NCBI GenBank assembly: GCA_021809755.1
Contig: JAJZJZ010000009.1
Span: 1-38,730, forward strand
DNA: 38,730 nucleotides
Source: Thermoplasmata archaeon
GTDB taxonomy: Archaea > Thermoplasmatota > Thermoplasmata > Thermoplasmatales > Thermoplasmataceae
Direction: 5' to 3'
Part shown: piece by piece, positions 9,090 through 17,084 of the stretch
Numbering within the stretch: position 1 is the stretch's first letter
Layout: each line of letters begins with the position of its first letter
Translations under genes and position numbers: made by a program
The notes under the pieces: model-generated
Database searches by the model: none
What the model was told of the DNA's origin: nothing
What the model saw: the letters and a program-made list of their open reading frames with translations, nothing else

Positions 9090-10538
9090 TCAGATTGGGT
9101 TTGGTTTGAACCTCTCCTTTACTTCCTCAATCTCATGAACTACAACAGATTTGAATTTTGGAAATTCTTCCGGAGTCTTTGGATAATTGTCGTAGATCTC
9201 ATTTAGTTCCTTCATTTTCTTTACTGTGTATATGAGATTGGAGAATGCTGTGATATTTCTTGCTCCCTTGAGGATCATTTTAAACTTCTGTGCCATGGAC
9301 AACTCAGGGATTAAACCAACGGTTAAATCAGAGGCTTCCTCATTCGTAAGGAATGATTTCATTCCATAGTTTAGGATTGAATTGTTTAGGGATTGCAAAT
9401 ATATTCTGAAAGCTTCCATTCCTGCCATCTTCTTCCCGTAGAGTTCGTTATATTCTAAATTATAACTCCACAAATTTTTCACAGATACATCTCCTTCCTG
9501 TACAGCTCTTGCGGCATGTTTTCCGCAGACTATACCTGAGATAAGAGCGGGGCCAATTCCACCTGCGCTGATTGGATTTGGCATAACCATACTGTCACCA
9601 GCCCCCATATATCCATTGAACACCAGACTTTCCATCTGTCTTCTTACTGGTACAGACCATGATCCCTTTCCGTTACTATCCTTGTCGTATATTTTGAGGT
9701 CTTTAAACACAGGTAACATTTTAACATAATTGTCAATTAGAGATTGAAGATTATCTGACTTTCCCAGTGCTTTATTTCTAATGTCAAGACTCCTTTTCTG
9801 TACTCCCAATCCAATGTTGACTCTGTTTCCGGATCTTGGGAAAACCCATCCATATCCTCCAGGTGCAATCTCATTGTTAAGATGTATGAGCGCATATTTT
9901 CTGTCGTAATATCTCTCATCTTCGTGATCAAGAGATTCAAATTCAAAGATATATCTACCAGTGCTTTCAATATCATCGATATCTATGGTTCTGTCTATAA
10001 ATGGATTCTCTGGGAGTTTTCTTCTGATAACAGTGGAGACTCCAAGACAGTCTATAACTAATTTCGATTTGAAGACCTTTTTTTCTCCTCCTTTGGCTCT
10101 TCCCGATATACCGGTGATTACATTATTTTCTGCTATTGGACCATCCACTTCAAATTCGGGAATATACTCAACCCCACTCTTTAAGGCTATCTGCAGTAAT
10201 TTTCTCTCAAATTCTGGTCTATCCAATGAATATCCAAGACCATCGAAGGGATATTTCGAGGAAAGATCTGGCGAAAGAGCGAGTACACCGTCCACCTTCT
10301 GATCAAGTTCCGGGTGTGAAAATGTAACGCCTGTGTTTTTTTGAAGAAAGTCAATATGGCTTCCAGCAACTGCATCACCGCATGTCCATCCCCAAACAGT
10401 CTTTTTCCCGACGGATTCTTCTTTGTTTCTATCCACAAGCAAAACCGATGCCCCTCCTCTGGCCGCCATAGCTGCCGCCAAACTACCTGACATCCCTGCC
10501 CCAGCAACAATTACATCATAATCATTAGAGGTTGTCAT
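9090..10538 (-). CDS. geranylgeranyl reductase family flavoprotein
   Basis: FAD-dependent reductase of 482 residues. The Rossmann FAD motif VAGAGMSGSLAA is at the N-terminus. The family hallmark Y-x-W-x-F-P followed by G-x-G appears as YGWVFPRSGNRVNIGLG near residue 240. A second FAD segment is GYMGAGDSMVMPNPISAGGIG. In archaea this family saturates the geranylgeranyl chains of ether lipids, so this protein probably reduces membrane lipid precursors; related halves act on menaquinone side chains, and I cannot separate these by eye. It is longer than the roughly 400-residue characterised enzymes, with a C-terminal extension of about 80 residues. ATG 10538 is chosen over an in-frame TTG at 10547. 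A TTTAAAC box lies about 35 bases before the ATG. It is divergent from the CBS-domain gene. Confidence 0.88.
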   Translation of the reverse strand: MTTSNDYDVIVAGAGMSGSLAAAMAARGGASVLLVDRNKEESVGKKTVWGWTCGDAVAGSHIDFLQKNTGVTFSHPELDQKVDGVLALSPDLSSKYPFDGLGYSLDRPEFERKLLQIALKSGVEYIPEFEVDGPIAENNVITGISGRAKGGEKKVFKSKLVIDCLGVSTVIRRKLPENPFIDRTIDIDDIESTGRYIFEFESLDHEDERYYDRKYALIHLNNEIAPGGYGWVFPRSGNRVNIGLGVQKRSLDIRNKALGKSDNLQSLIDNYVKMLPVFKDLKIYDKDSNGKGSWSVPVRRQMESLVFNGYMGAGDSMVMPNPISAGGIGPALISGIVCGKHAARAVQEGDVSVKNLWSYNLEYNELYGKKMAGMEAFRIYLQSLNNSILNYGMKSFLTNEEASDLTVGLIPELSMAQKFKMILKGARNITAFSNLIYTVKKMKELNEIYDNYPKTPEEFPKFKSVVVHEIEEVKERFKPNPI

Positions 10539-10654
10539 ATATACCAATTTCCAGAGTGTATAATCTATTTAGTTTAAATGTTTTTAGTTCACCTATGAAC
10601 AAAATAATGATTGAATAGCAATATTATGATAAGCGGAAATGTATAACCCTTAAT

Positions 10655-11506
10655 ATGGAGCTGTCAGTAAGAGATATAATGACTGAAAAACCAATCATTT
10701 TTAAAGTTCCCGGAACATTGTCGGAAGCAGTGGATGCCTTGGTAAGGAATAATATAACTGGCATGCCTGTAACAGATTCAAATGGAATTTTTGCCGGTGT
10801 TATAAGCAGGAGGGACATATTTAACAATCCAAATGAAACTCAGGCTGCAATGGTAATGAGGAACGCAAAAACGGTTAATCCAGAAGATTCAATTGAGTTC
10901 GCAGCCAGGGAGATGATAAGGCAACGAAGGAGGCACATTATCGTTACTGATGAGTCAAACAGAGTAATCGGAATTCTCACTCCACAGAACTTTCTCGGAA
11001 TTATGGCTCAACGATTTCCAAATGTGGAGATTAAGAACATAAGATTGGGAATTACATTTCCCATGTGGGAGAAAACACCACTTTCCGTTGCTTATTATAC
11101 CATGAGGTACAGCGGTACATTTGCAAACCCAATCATTGATATAGAGGGAGTATTCAAGGGATTAATAACAGACAGAGATCTATTTGATAAAATCGATATT
11201 ATTTCAAACATCAATAGAACCAATCCGGGAAGCGACCTTGACGAAGATCCATGGACGTGGGGAGGGATTAGAAATATGGGCTCATACTTTATAGAAAGAA
11301 ATCAGATAAAAATGCCACAGGAGACGGTAGAAAGCATACTTATCAGAGATCCCGTCGTCGCATATTCCAAAGAGACGATTGGTTCAATTGCCAATAAGAT
11401 GAGCAAGGGAAATTTTAATCATTTACCTGTTCTTGACGGCCCAGGAAGATTATCAGGAATGCTTTATGACCTTGATCTAATGGGGGTATTCGATGTCAAA
11501 CTTTGA
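10655..11506 (+). CDS. four-CBS-domain protein
   Basis: Cytosolic protein of 283 residues built entirely of CBS motifs, in two Bateman pairs. CBS1 spans about 1-60 (VRDIMTEKPIIF, ITGMPVTDSNG, GVISRRDIF). CBS2 is 62-125 (ARTV-like start, RRRHIIVTDESNRVIGILT), CBS3 130-190 and CBS4 215-283 (ILIRDPVVAYSKE, HLPVLDGPGRLSG). Such proteins usually bind adenine nucleotides and regulate a partner. No catalytic domain is attached. The last 14 bases overlap the start of glycyl-tRNA synthetase, so the two are translated from one message and the CBS protein could sense ATP/AMP status in connection with that enzyme. That link is inference from context. Confidence 0.92.
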   Translation: MELSVRDIMTEKPIIFKVPGTLSEAVDALVRNNITGMPVTDSNGIFAGVISRRDIFNNPNETQAAMVMRNAKTVNPEDSIEFAAREMIRQRRRHIIVTDESNRVIGILTPQNFLGIMAQRFPNVEIKNIRLGITFPMWEKTPLSVAYYTMRYSGTFANPIIDIEGVFKGLITDRDLFDKIDIISNINRTNPGSDLDEDPWTWGGIRNMGSYFIERNQIKMPQETVESILIRDPVVAYSKETIGSIANKMSKGNFNHLPVLDGPGRLSGMLYDLDLMGVFDVKL

Positions 11507-12947
11507 TGAAATTGTTGAAATTTGCAAAAGAAGGGGGTTTTTCTGGCCTTCATTTCAGATCTATGGTGGCTCTGCCGGATTATATGATTACGCCCCACTT
11601 GGAACAATTCTGAAAGAAAATGTCTATAAGATCTGGATGGAAGAATATCTGAAAATTGGTGCAATCCCTTACGATTCACCGTCCATAACACCGGAAGCAG
11701 TTTTTCGGGCATCCGGGCACTTGCAAAGATTCGCTGACCTTGCCACAACATGTGAACAATGCAAATCAAGTTTTAAAGTAGAATCCTTACTCTCAAATCA
11801 AGGGATAAATCTTGTTCCATTGAACGAGGATCAAGCCGCATCACTTCTCTTAGATAACAAGATACGTTGCCCAAAATGCGGTTCTTTTCTTAAGAACGCT
11901 TACAACTTCAACCTCATGTTTCAGATATCATCAAACGGAAATGAAAAACTTTACCTCAGGCCGGAAACCGCACAGGGAATCTTTGTTAATTTCAAACTTC
12001 TTCTTACGTATAATCGAGGAAAATTGCCAATGATTGTAATTCAGAGAGGGAAAGGATTCAGGAACGAAATTTCCCCTAGGCAGGCAATCATAAGACAGCG
12101 GGAATTTAACATGGCTGAGGTTGAGGTATTCATAGACCCGTCCAACAAATCTCCTTTTTATCCCGACAAAGGCGAAGTAATAACACTCCTTAGCAATAAT
12201 GGGAGAGAGCAGAAGAAAGATATCGAAAAAGCATTCGAGGAAGGTATAATTGGAACACCTGAGCATGCCTATTTCATGGAAGTAACATTAAGGATTGCTT
12301 TAAGGATTGGAATAGACAGAAATAGATTGAGATTCAGGCAACACAGAAAAGATGAGTTAGCACATTATTCATCAGATTGCTGGGACCTTGAATTTCTTCT
12401 AGACGAAGACTGGGTTGAAATTGTGGGGATATCTGATAGAGGACAATTTGACGTAAAAAATCACCAGAATTCTTCAGGACAGAACATGAGTTTAGGCGAA
12501 AATGGTGATATTATTCCGAAGGTTCTGGAACCTGCCTATGGTATTGACAGAATGATTATGGCGATTCTATCATCCTCGTATAATAAGAGAGAAAGCGGAT
12601 ACAAGGTTCTTTCCTTAAAAGAGGAAATCTCTCCATATGTTCTAGCAATATTGCCTCTTCAGAAGAAGGATGGGCTCACAGAGAGAGCACAAGAACTTTT
12701 CAATGCCTTAAGACAAATTGAATCGAGGATTCTTTTCGACGACAGTGGTTCTATTGGTAGAAGATATTCAAGACAGGACGAGATCGGAACTCCGTATTGT
12801 ATAACCGTGGATTATGATACGCTTTCAAGAAATGTTGTGACAATTAGAGAACGGGATTCTCAGAGGCAGATAAAAGAAGTTCCCATAGAATCTTTGATGG
12901 AGGGTTTTGATTTCCTCAATAATCCCATTTTGCAGAAATTTGAATGA
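11493..12947 (+). CDS. glyS: glycyl-tRNA synthetase (alpha2, class II)
   Basis: Charges tRNA-Gly. The N-terminus is diagnostic for the archaeal/eukaryotic/Thermus-type enzyme (CKRRGFFWPSFQIYGG, GLYDYAPLG). A zinc-ribbon-like insertion has Cys87, Cys90, Cys126 and Cys129. Motif 2 is GKGFRNEISPR (Arg190), followed by QREFNMAEVEVF. Motif 3 is PAYGIDRMI. The C-terminal anticodon-binding domain begins near residue 385 (YVLAILPLQKKDGLTERAQ). At 484 residues it is shorter than the roughly 560-570 usual for archaeal GlyRS and close to the compact Thermus form, so an insertion is probably reduced. No frameshift is seen. It starts inside the 3' end of the CBS gene (14-base overlap). The threonine-to-glycine genes lie just downstream. 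Confidence 0.97.
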   Translation: MSNFDEIVEICKRRGFFWPSFQIYGGSAGLYDYAPLGTILKENVYKIWMEEYLKIGAIPYDSPSITPEAVFRASGHLQRFADLATTCEQCKSSFKVESLLSNQGINLVPLNEDQAASLLLDNKIRCPKCGSFLKNAYNFNLMFQISSNGNEKLYLRPETAQGIFVNFKLLLTYNRGKLPMIVIQRGKGFRNEISPRQAIIRQREFNMAEVEVFIDPSNKSPFYPDKGEVITLLSNNGREQKKDIEKAFEEGIIGTPEHAYFMEVTLRIALRIGIDRNRLRFRQHRKDELAHYSSDCWDLEFLLDEDWVEIVGISDRGQFDVKNHQNSSGQNMSLGENGDIIPKVLEPAYGIDRMIMAILSSSYNKRESGYKVLSLKEEISPYVLAILPLQKKDGLTERAQELFNALRQIESRILFDDSGSIGRRYSRQDEIGTPYCITVDYDTLSRNVVTIRERDSQRQIKEVPIESLMEGFDFLNNPILQKFE

Positions 12948-13116
12948 CGTAAGGTTAGTAATATGGCAATTAACAAAATTAAACAATTTGTTTCCGACTC
13001 AATAAGACATTATTCCATGCATTTAGACTGACTTGAACACTATGTTAAAAGTTAATAACCACCGTCATCTCAAATTGGACTTAAATAGCTGATACATGGT
13101 GATACGGTGAATAATA
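12948..13116. other. intergenic stretch between convergent glyS and tdh
   Basis: 169 bases, AT-rich, with stops in the frames I checked. It contains a weak AAACAATTTGTTT palindrome at about 12982-12994 and a short direct repeat GATACATGGTGATACGGTGA near 13092. No convincing terminator, RNA gene or ORF is seen. Confidence 0.5.
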
Positions 13117-14055
13117 CTAATTTTTTTGGATATTGGTTATCATATCTTTGATCATTTCCCTTAAAGTGAATCTGGCATTGAAACCCCAATCTTTTATCGC
13201 ATCTGAACAGTCAAGGCTTCTTGGCCAGGATTCTGCAATCTTCTGTCTGCTGTCAGGTTTATAATTGACTTTGAAGTTGGGAACAAACTCCCTAATGGCT
13301 TCAGCTAATTCACCTGGTGAAAATGAGAAGGCTGATATGTTGTACTCTCCGCGATATCTTAAGTTCTTGAGTGGGGCATTAAAGAGCCTAATTGTATTTT
13401 CCATGGCGTCTGGCATATACATCATTGGAAGAACTGCATCATCTTTTAGGTAGCATGTATAATCTTTGCCCTTAGCAGCGTGTATGATCATATCTACTGC
13501 ATAATCTGTTGTTCCTGCTGTAGGCGGTGTTTTATAGCTCAGCAGACCGGGATATCTTATTCCTCTTACATCGAGGTTACTCCGTTCAAAATAGTATTGC
13601 ATTAGATATTCTGCAGTGAATTTCGAAATACCATACATGGTCCTGGGTCTTGATGCATTTAAAATTGGGGTATTATCCTTTTGTGCTTCCGGTCCGAAAA
13701 CCCCTATGGTAGATGGTATAAAGACCCTGTCTATTCTAAGTTCTGCTGCTGCATATAGAACATTGTGTGTTCCGTTCATGTTAACATCAAAAGCAAGCTT
13801 TGGGTTTTCTTCACCCTTAGCTGAAAGAATTGAGGCAAGATGAAATATATACCTTATATCTTTTTCTTTAATTATTTGTTTTAATAAATCATAGTTTCTT
13901 ACATCAAGAATAATTTTTTCATATTTATCAGAAATTCTGTCCAATCCACTAATGTCAGATATTATTATATCATTTGATGAGAATTTCTTTTCAAGTTCTA
14001 ATAATAGTTCTCCGCCAACCTGACCAGCGGAACCGGTCATAAGTATTTTAGACAC
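13117..14055 (-). CDS. tdh: L-threonine 3-dehydrogenase, short-chain (SDR/epimerase-like) type
   Basis: Oxidises L-threonine to 2-amino-3-ketobutyrate with NAD+. The protein (312 residues) has the extended-SDR cofactor motif TGSAGQVGG and the YxxxK catalytic pair in MYGISK. It also carries segments I associate with the Thermoplasma volcanium/Flavobacterium threonine dehydrogenases rather than sugar epimerases: FHLASILSAKGE, IPSTIGVFGPE, GIRYPGL, PTAGTTDYAV and LPMMYMPDA. The divergent neighbour kbl encodes the next enzyme in the pathway, which strongly supports the substrate. The start is GTG 14055, with a TTTTTTAATG box about 25 bases upstream (leaderless). An internal ATG six codons later would remove part of the first beta strand. 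Confidence 0.95.
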   Translation of the reverse strand: MSKILMTGSAGQVGGELLLELEKKFSSNDIIISDISGLDRISDKYEKIILDVRNYDLLKQIIKEKDIRYIFHLASILSAKGEENPKLAFDVNMNGTHNVLYAAAELRIDRVFIPSTIGVFGPEAQKDNTPILNASRPRTMYGISKFTAEYLMQYYFERSNLDVRGIRYPGLLSYKTPPTAGTTDYAVDMIIHAAKGKDYTCYLKDDAVLPMMYMPDAMENTIRLFNAPLKNLRYRGEYNISAFSFSPGELAEAIREFVPNFKVNYKPDSRQKIAESWPRSLDCSDAIKDWGFNARFTLREMIKDMITNIQKN

Positions 14056-14140
14056 ATCAGGTAATCAATATGGCATTAAAAAAGGCGACGGATAAACTTT
14101 TTTCACAAAGTAAAATTAAAGTTAGTAAGGATATGATATT

Positions 14141-15322
14141 ATGGTAAATCTCGGTTGGGTAGATGATGAAATTGCATCTTTGAAATCTTCAGGAAGGTAT
14201 GTGCCGATAAGAGTTCTCCAAAGTCCGCAGGGAGCGTGGGTCAATATTGAGGGCCGTAAAATGCTCAACATGTGTTCCAATAATTACCTGGGACTTGCAA
14301 ATCATCCGGAGGTAAGGAAAGCAGCCATAGAGGCAATTGAAAGCTTTGGGGTTGGAGCAGGTGCTGTAAGATCAATTGCAGGTACAGATGAAATCCACAG
14401 AAAACTCGAGGAAAAACTTGCAGAATTTAAGCACATGGAGGATTCACTTGTTTATCAGGGTGGTCTTCTTGCAAATCTGGGCACTATACCAGTGCTTGTA
14501 GGCAAAGAAGACTTAATATTTAGCGAGGAACTAAATCATGCAAGTATTATAGATGGAACAAGGTTGAGCTCCGCTAAGAGGTATGTGTATAAGCACATGA
14601 ATGTGGAAGATCTTGAGAAACAACTAAAGGAACACAGGAGTGAAGGAAAAAGATCCCTTGTGATAACAGATGGAGTATTCAGTATGGATGGAGATATTGC
14701 ACCTCTTGATGAAATAGCAGAGGTGAAGGAGAGGTACGATACCATGTGTTATGTGGATGATGCTCACGGAGAAGGAGTACTGGGTAAAAATGGAAGAGGC
14801 ATAGTTGATCATTTTTCCTTGGCGGGAAAGGTTGAGGTAGAAATGGGAACATTTTCGAAAGCACTAGGCTCAATGGGCGGTTTCGTAGCCGGTAGTTCTC
14901 ATCTTATTGATCTACTCAGGCAACGTTCAAGACCATTTCTATTTAGCAGTGCTTTGAACCCTGGCGATGCAGCTGCTGTTCTAAAATCTATTGAAATAAT
15001 GAGCAGAGATGATTCGCTGATAAAAAAATTATGGAAAAACTCTGAAATCCTGAAGAAAGGACTTATTGATAATGGTTTCAAGCTAACAACAACAAAGACC
15101 CCAATAACACCGGTTGTTATTGGAGACGAAAGAAAAACTGTGGAATTCAGTAAGCTGCTGTATGAAGAGGAAAATATATTCGCTTCTCCAATCGTATATC
15201 CCACAGTGGCTATGGGAACAGCGAGGATAAGACTGATGCCATCTGCTGTTCATTCTAATGAAGATATAGCAAGAGCGGTTGATGCATTCGTCTCAACAGG
15301 TAAAAAATTAAAAGTAATTTGA
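14141..15322 (+). CDS. kbl: 2-amino-3-ketobutyrate CoA ligase (glycine C-acetyltransferase)
   Basis: PLP enzyme of the alpha-oxoamine synthase family (393 residues). It cleaves 2-amino-3-ketobutyrate with CoA to glycine and acetyl-CoA. Visible markers are NMCSNNYLGLANHPEV, GVGAGAVRSIAGT, YVDDAHGEGVLG, and the PLP-binding Lys240 in TFSKALGSMGG. AONS and serine palmitoyltransferase are close relatives, but the divergent tdh across an 85-base gap argues for Kbl. AAGGAT lies 8 bases before the ATG, and an AAAATTAAAG element is centred about 25 bases upstream. A weak 6-base inverted repeat (AACTTT at 14095, AAAGTT at 14118) flanks this promoter. Together tdh and kbl give threonine catabolism and a glycine supply. 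Confidence 0.95.
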   Translation: MVNLGWVDDEIASLKSSGRYVPIRVLQSPQGAWVNIEGRKMLNMCSNNYLGLANHPEVRKAAIEAIESFGVGAGAVRSIAGTDEIHRKLEEKLAEFKHMEDSLVYQGGLLANLGTIPVLVGKEDLIFSEELNHASIIDGTRLSSAKRYVYKHMNVEDLEKQLKEHRSEGKRSLVITDGVFSMDGDIAPLDEIAEVKERYDTMCYVDDAHGEGVLGKNGRGIVDHFSLAGKVEVEMGTFSKALGSMGGFVAGSSHLIDLLRQRSRPFLFSSALNPGDAAAVLKSIEIMSRDDSLIKKLWKNSEILKKGLIDNGFKLTTTKTPITPVVIGDERKTVEFSKLLYEEENIFASPIVYPTVAMGTARIRLMPSAVHSNEDIARAVDAFVSTGKKLKVI

Positions 15323-15386
15323 GTTCTCGTATATAAAAAAATTAATTATAAACATAATTTTTATATGTTCCTATGATTCACTCGCA

Positions 15387-16331
15387 ATGATTGGAGCAAT
15401 ATTATCAGGTGGGTATGGGAAGAGATTAAAACCTTTGACGGATGAAATTCCCAAATCGCTTATTGAGATAAAGGAAAAATACACTATTATGGACAGGCAA
15501 ATTTACGATTTTCAGAATGCAGGCATAAAAGAAATATACATACTATCGGGCCACCTTGGAGAAAAAATAGAGGAGCGATATGGTAAAACCCACATGGGAA
15601 TGAATTTTCATTATCTAAAGGAAGAAAAGCCCATGGGCACACTGTATTCAGTGAGAAATCTTATGAAAAATTGCCCTGATCAGGATATTGTGCTTAGAAA
15701 CGGAGACACAATAACAGACCTGAACTTTAGCGAATTTATCAAATTTTCCATAAATTCACCGTTTCAAATGATAATGTTCATATACAGAATGAAGAGTCCT
15801 TTTGGTATTGTCGAGACCCTAGGGGATCAGGTAACAAGCTTCAAAGAAAAACCATTTTTAAGATATTTTATAAATGCCGGGGTCTATTATCTAAAATCTT
15901 CAGCAAAGGATATATTTTTTGCAGATTATCTTAATAAAGATATAGAAACAACAGTATTTCCTGAACTTGCAAGAAGAAAGTTGATCGGTGCATACCGAGA
16001 AGAAACTTTCTGGATGGGCATTGATAGCGAAAAAGATCTGGAAACAGTAAGAAGCCAGTATGCAGGGAGGGTAGATTATCCATGGGGATATATGAAAAAT
16101 GCCTTTTCCGGAGAAAATATTTCTATTGTGTCATATCATATGAAAGAAAACTCCAGGATGTCGCTGGAAATGAGGGAAGGAAGTGTGATGCGTATTGTTG
16201 AAGGTGAAGGTATGGTGCGCTCGCATAAGGATATAATTTATGGAAAGGACACGGTTGTTGATGAACCAGGAAAACTTGAAATCATATGTCATAAGACAAC
16301 TGAATTTGAAATAATATCAAATTCAAAATAA
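15387..16331 (+). CDS. sugar-1-phosphate nucleotidyltransferase with degenerate cupin tail
   Basis: Residues 1 to about 225 are an NDP-sugar pyrophosphorylase domain: the nucleotide-binding LSGGYGKRLKPLT, then PKSLIEI, GTLYSVRN, a metal-binding LRNGDTITD and INAGVYYL. It should couple a hexose 1-phosphate to an NTP for nucleotide-sugar or glycan synthesis; the sugar and base are not determined. The last 85 or so residues begin with YPWG and look like the type II phosphomannose-isomerase cupin (VEGEGMVRS). However, the metal-binding histidines expected there are not visible, so that domain is probably non-catalytic. The start is ATG 15387, with TTTTTATATG ending 20 bases before it. The 3' end overlaps the convergent GNAT gene by 9 bases. 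Confidence 0.85.
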   Translation: MIGAILSGGYGKRLKPLTDEIPKSLIEIKEKYTIMDRQIYDFQNAGIKEIYILSGHLGEKIEERYGKTHMGMNFHYLKEEKPMGTLYSVRNLMKNCPDQDIVLRNGDTITDLNFSEFIKFSINSPFQMIMFIYRMKSPFGIVETLGDQVTSFKEKPFLRYFINAGVYYLKSSAKDIFFADYLNKDIETTVFPELARRKLIGAYREETFWMGIDSEKDLETVRSQYAGRVDYPWGYMKNAFSGENISIVSYHMKENSRMSLEMREGSVMRIVEGEGMVRSHKDIIYGKDTVVDEPGKLEIICHKTTEFEIISNSK

Positions 16332-16784
16332 TGGTTTCCACATTACATAGGCATCAGATCCGTCGCTGTAATAGGCAGGAAGGGTCGATGTTATAGAGTA
16401 ACCCAGTCTTTTGTAAAATTTTATTCCAAGAACATTGTCAGTTCTAACTTCCAGTCTTACACTAAGAATTCCTAAATATCTGCACTTCTCTTCGAATTTA
16501 TTCATCAATTCCTGCCCGATACCCAACCCCCTGTACTTTTCCTTTGTTGCAAGTAGAAGTACCCTGGCATCATGTTGAGTTTTTCTGCTTCCGGCAAGAA
16601 ACCCGATAATTTGCTTACCACCTGCGAAAACATAAAAACCTTCATGCCATGAAAGAAATATCTCATAGACCACGCTCTTAGAATAAGATTCAGATAGAGA
16701 TGAACTGCAAATCTCCATGACTTCGTCGATGTCCAGAGGATCGAATTGCCTTATTCCCCCAATCTCGAAAGTTGTCATGGCCAT
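16323..16784 (-). CDS. GNAT-family N-acetyltransferase (RimI-like)
   Basis: Predicted acetyl-CoA-dependent acetyltransferase, about 153 residues. The acetyl-CoA loop is YRGLGIGQEL, preceded by a strand LLLATKEK, and the C-terminal NVLGIKFYKRLGYS is typical of RimI/Ard1-like enzymes that modify protein N-termini. An open frame runs up to ATG 16808. I chose the in-frame ATG at 16784 because a strong AATTTATTAT box lies about 28 bases upstream of it, fitting a leaderless start, and because the added residues (HQKIIHS) look non-conserved. ATG 16778 is also possible. Substrate unknown. It overlaps the nucleotidyltransferase gene tail-to-tail by 9 bases. Confidence 0.85.
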   Translation of the reverse strand: MAMTTFEIGGIRQFDPLDIDEVMEICSSSLSESYSKSVVYEIFLSWHEGFYVFAGGKQIIGFLAGSRKTQHDARVLLLATKEKYRGLGIGQELMNKFEEKCRYLGILSVRLEVRTDNVLGIKFYKRLGYSITSTLPAYYSDGSDAYVMWKPLF

Positions 16785-16808
16785 GGAATGAATAATTTTT
16801 TGATGCAT

Positions 16809-17084
16809 AATAAATTTTGCAAAAGTTATTGGCTAATTGCTTTAACATTTGCCATAGAGTGGATAAAAGAGAGTGAAACGTTATTATCTTTCAAGTTGTT
16901 GCATAATCTGCCACCGGTCAGAATTGAAAGTGGTCAGATCGCATATTGCTTTAGCCATGCCCGCATTCTTAAATTCATATGGCTTAGCATGAAGGAAAGA
17001 GTACTTTCAGATCGAAGCGAATTAAAGTCCATGGAAATTCCGTAAGCAACTCTTGAAGTGGGACGCCTTGCGAAAGCTGAGCAC
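16809..17084. other. 276-base gap between GNAT and ClC genes
   Basis: AT-rich sequence upstream of the GNAT gene and downstream of the ClC gene. A forward reading frame stays open to 17047 but has no recognisable domain and an atypical composition, so I do not call a gene. A decayed gene remains possible. The GNAT promoter lies at its left edge. Confidence 0.45.

Noticed and set aside
11493-12947. Truncation of glyS because it is shorter than most archaeal homologues
   Set aside because: All class II motifs and the anticodon-binding domain are present in order, so it is a compact but complete enzyme.
16746-17045. Forward open frame of 99 codons between GNAT and ClC genes
   Set aside because: It overlaps the GNAT N-terminus on the other strand, has no recognisable motif and no promoter or ribosome site of note.
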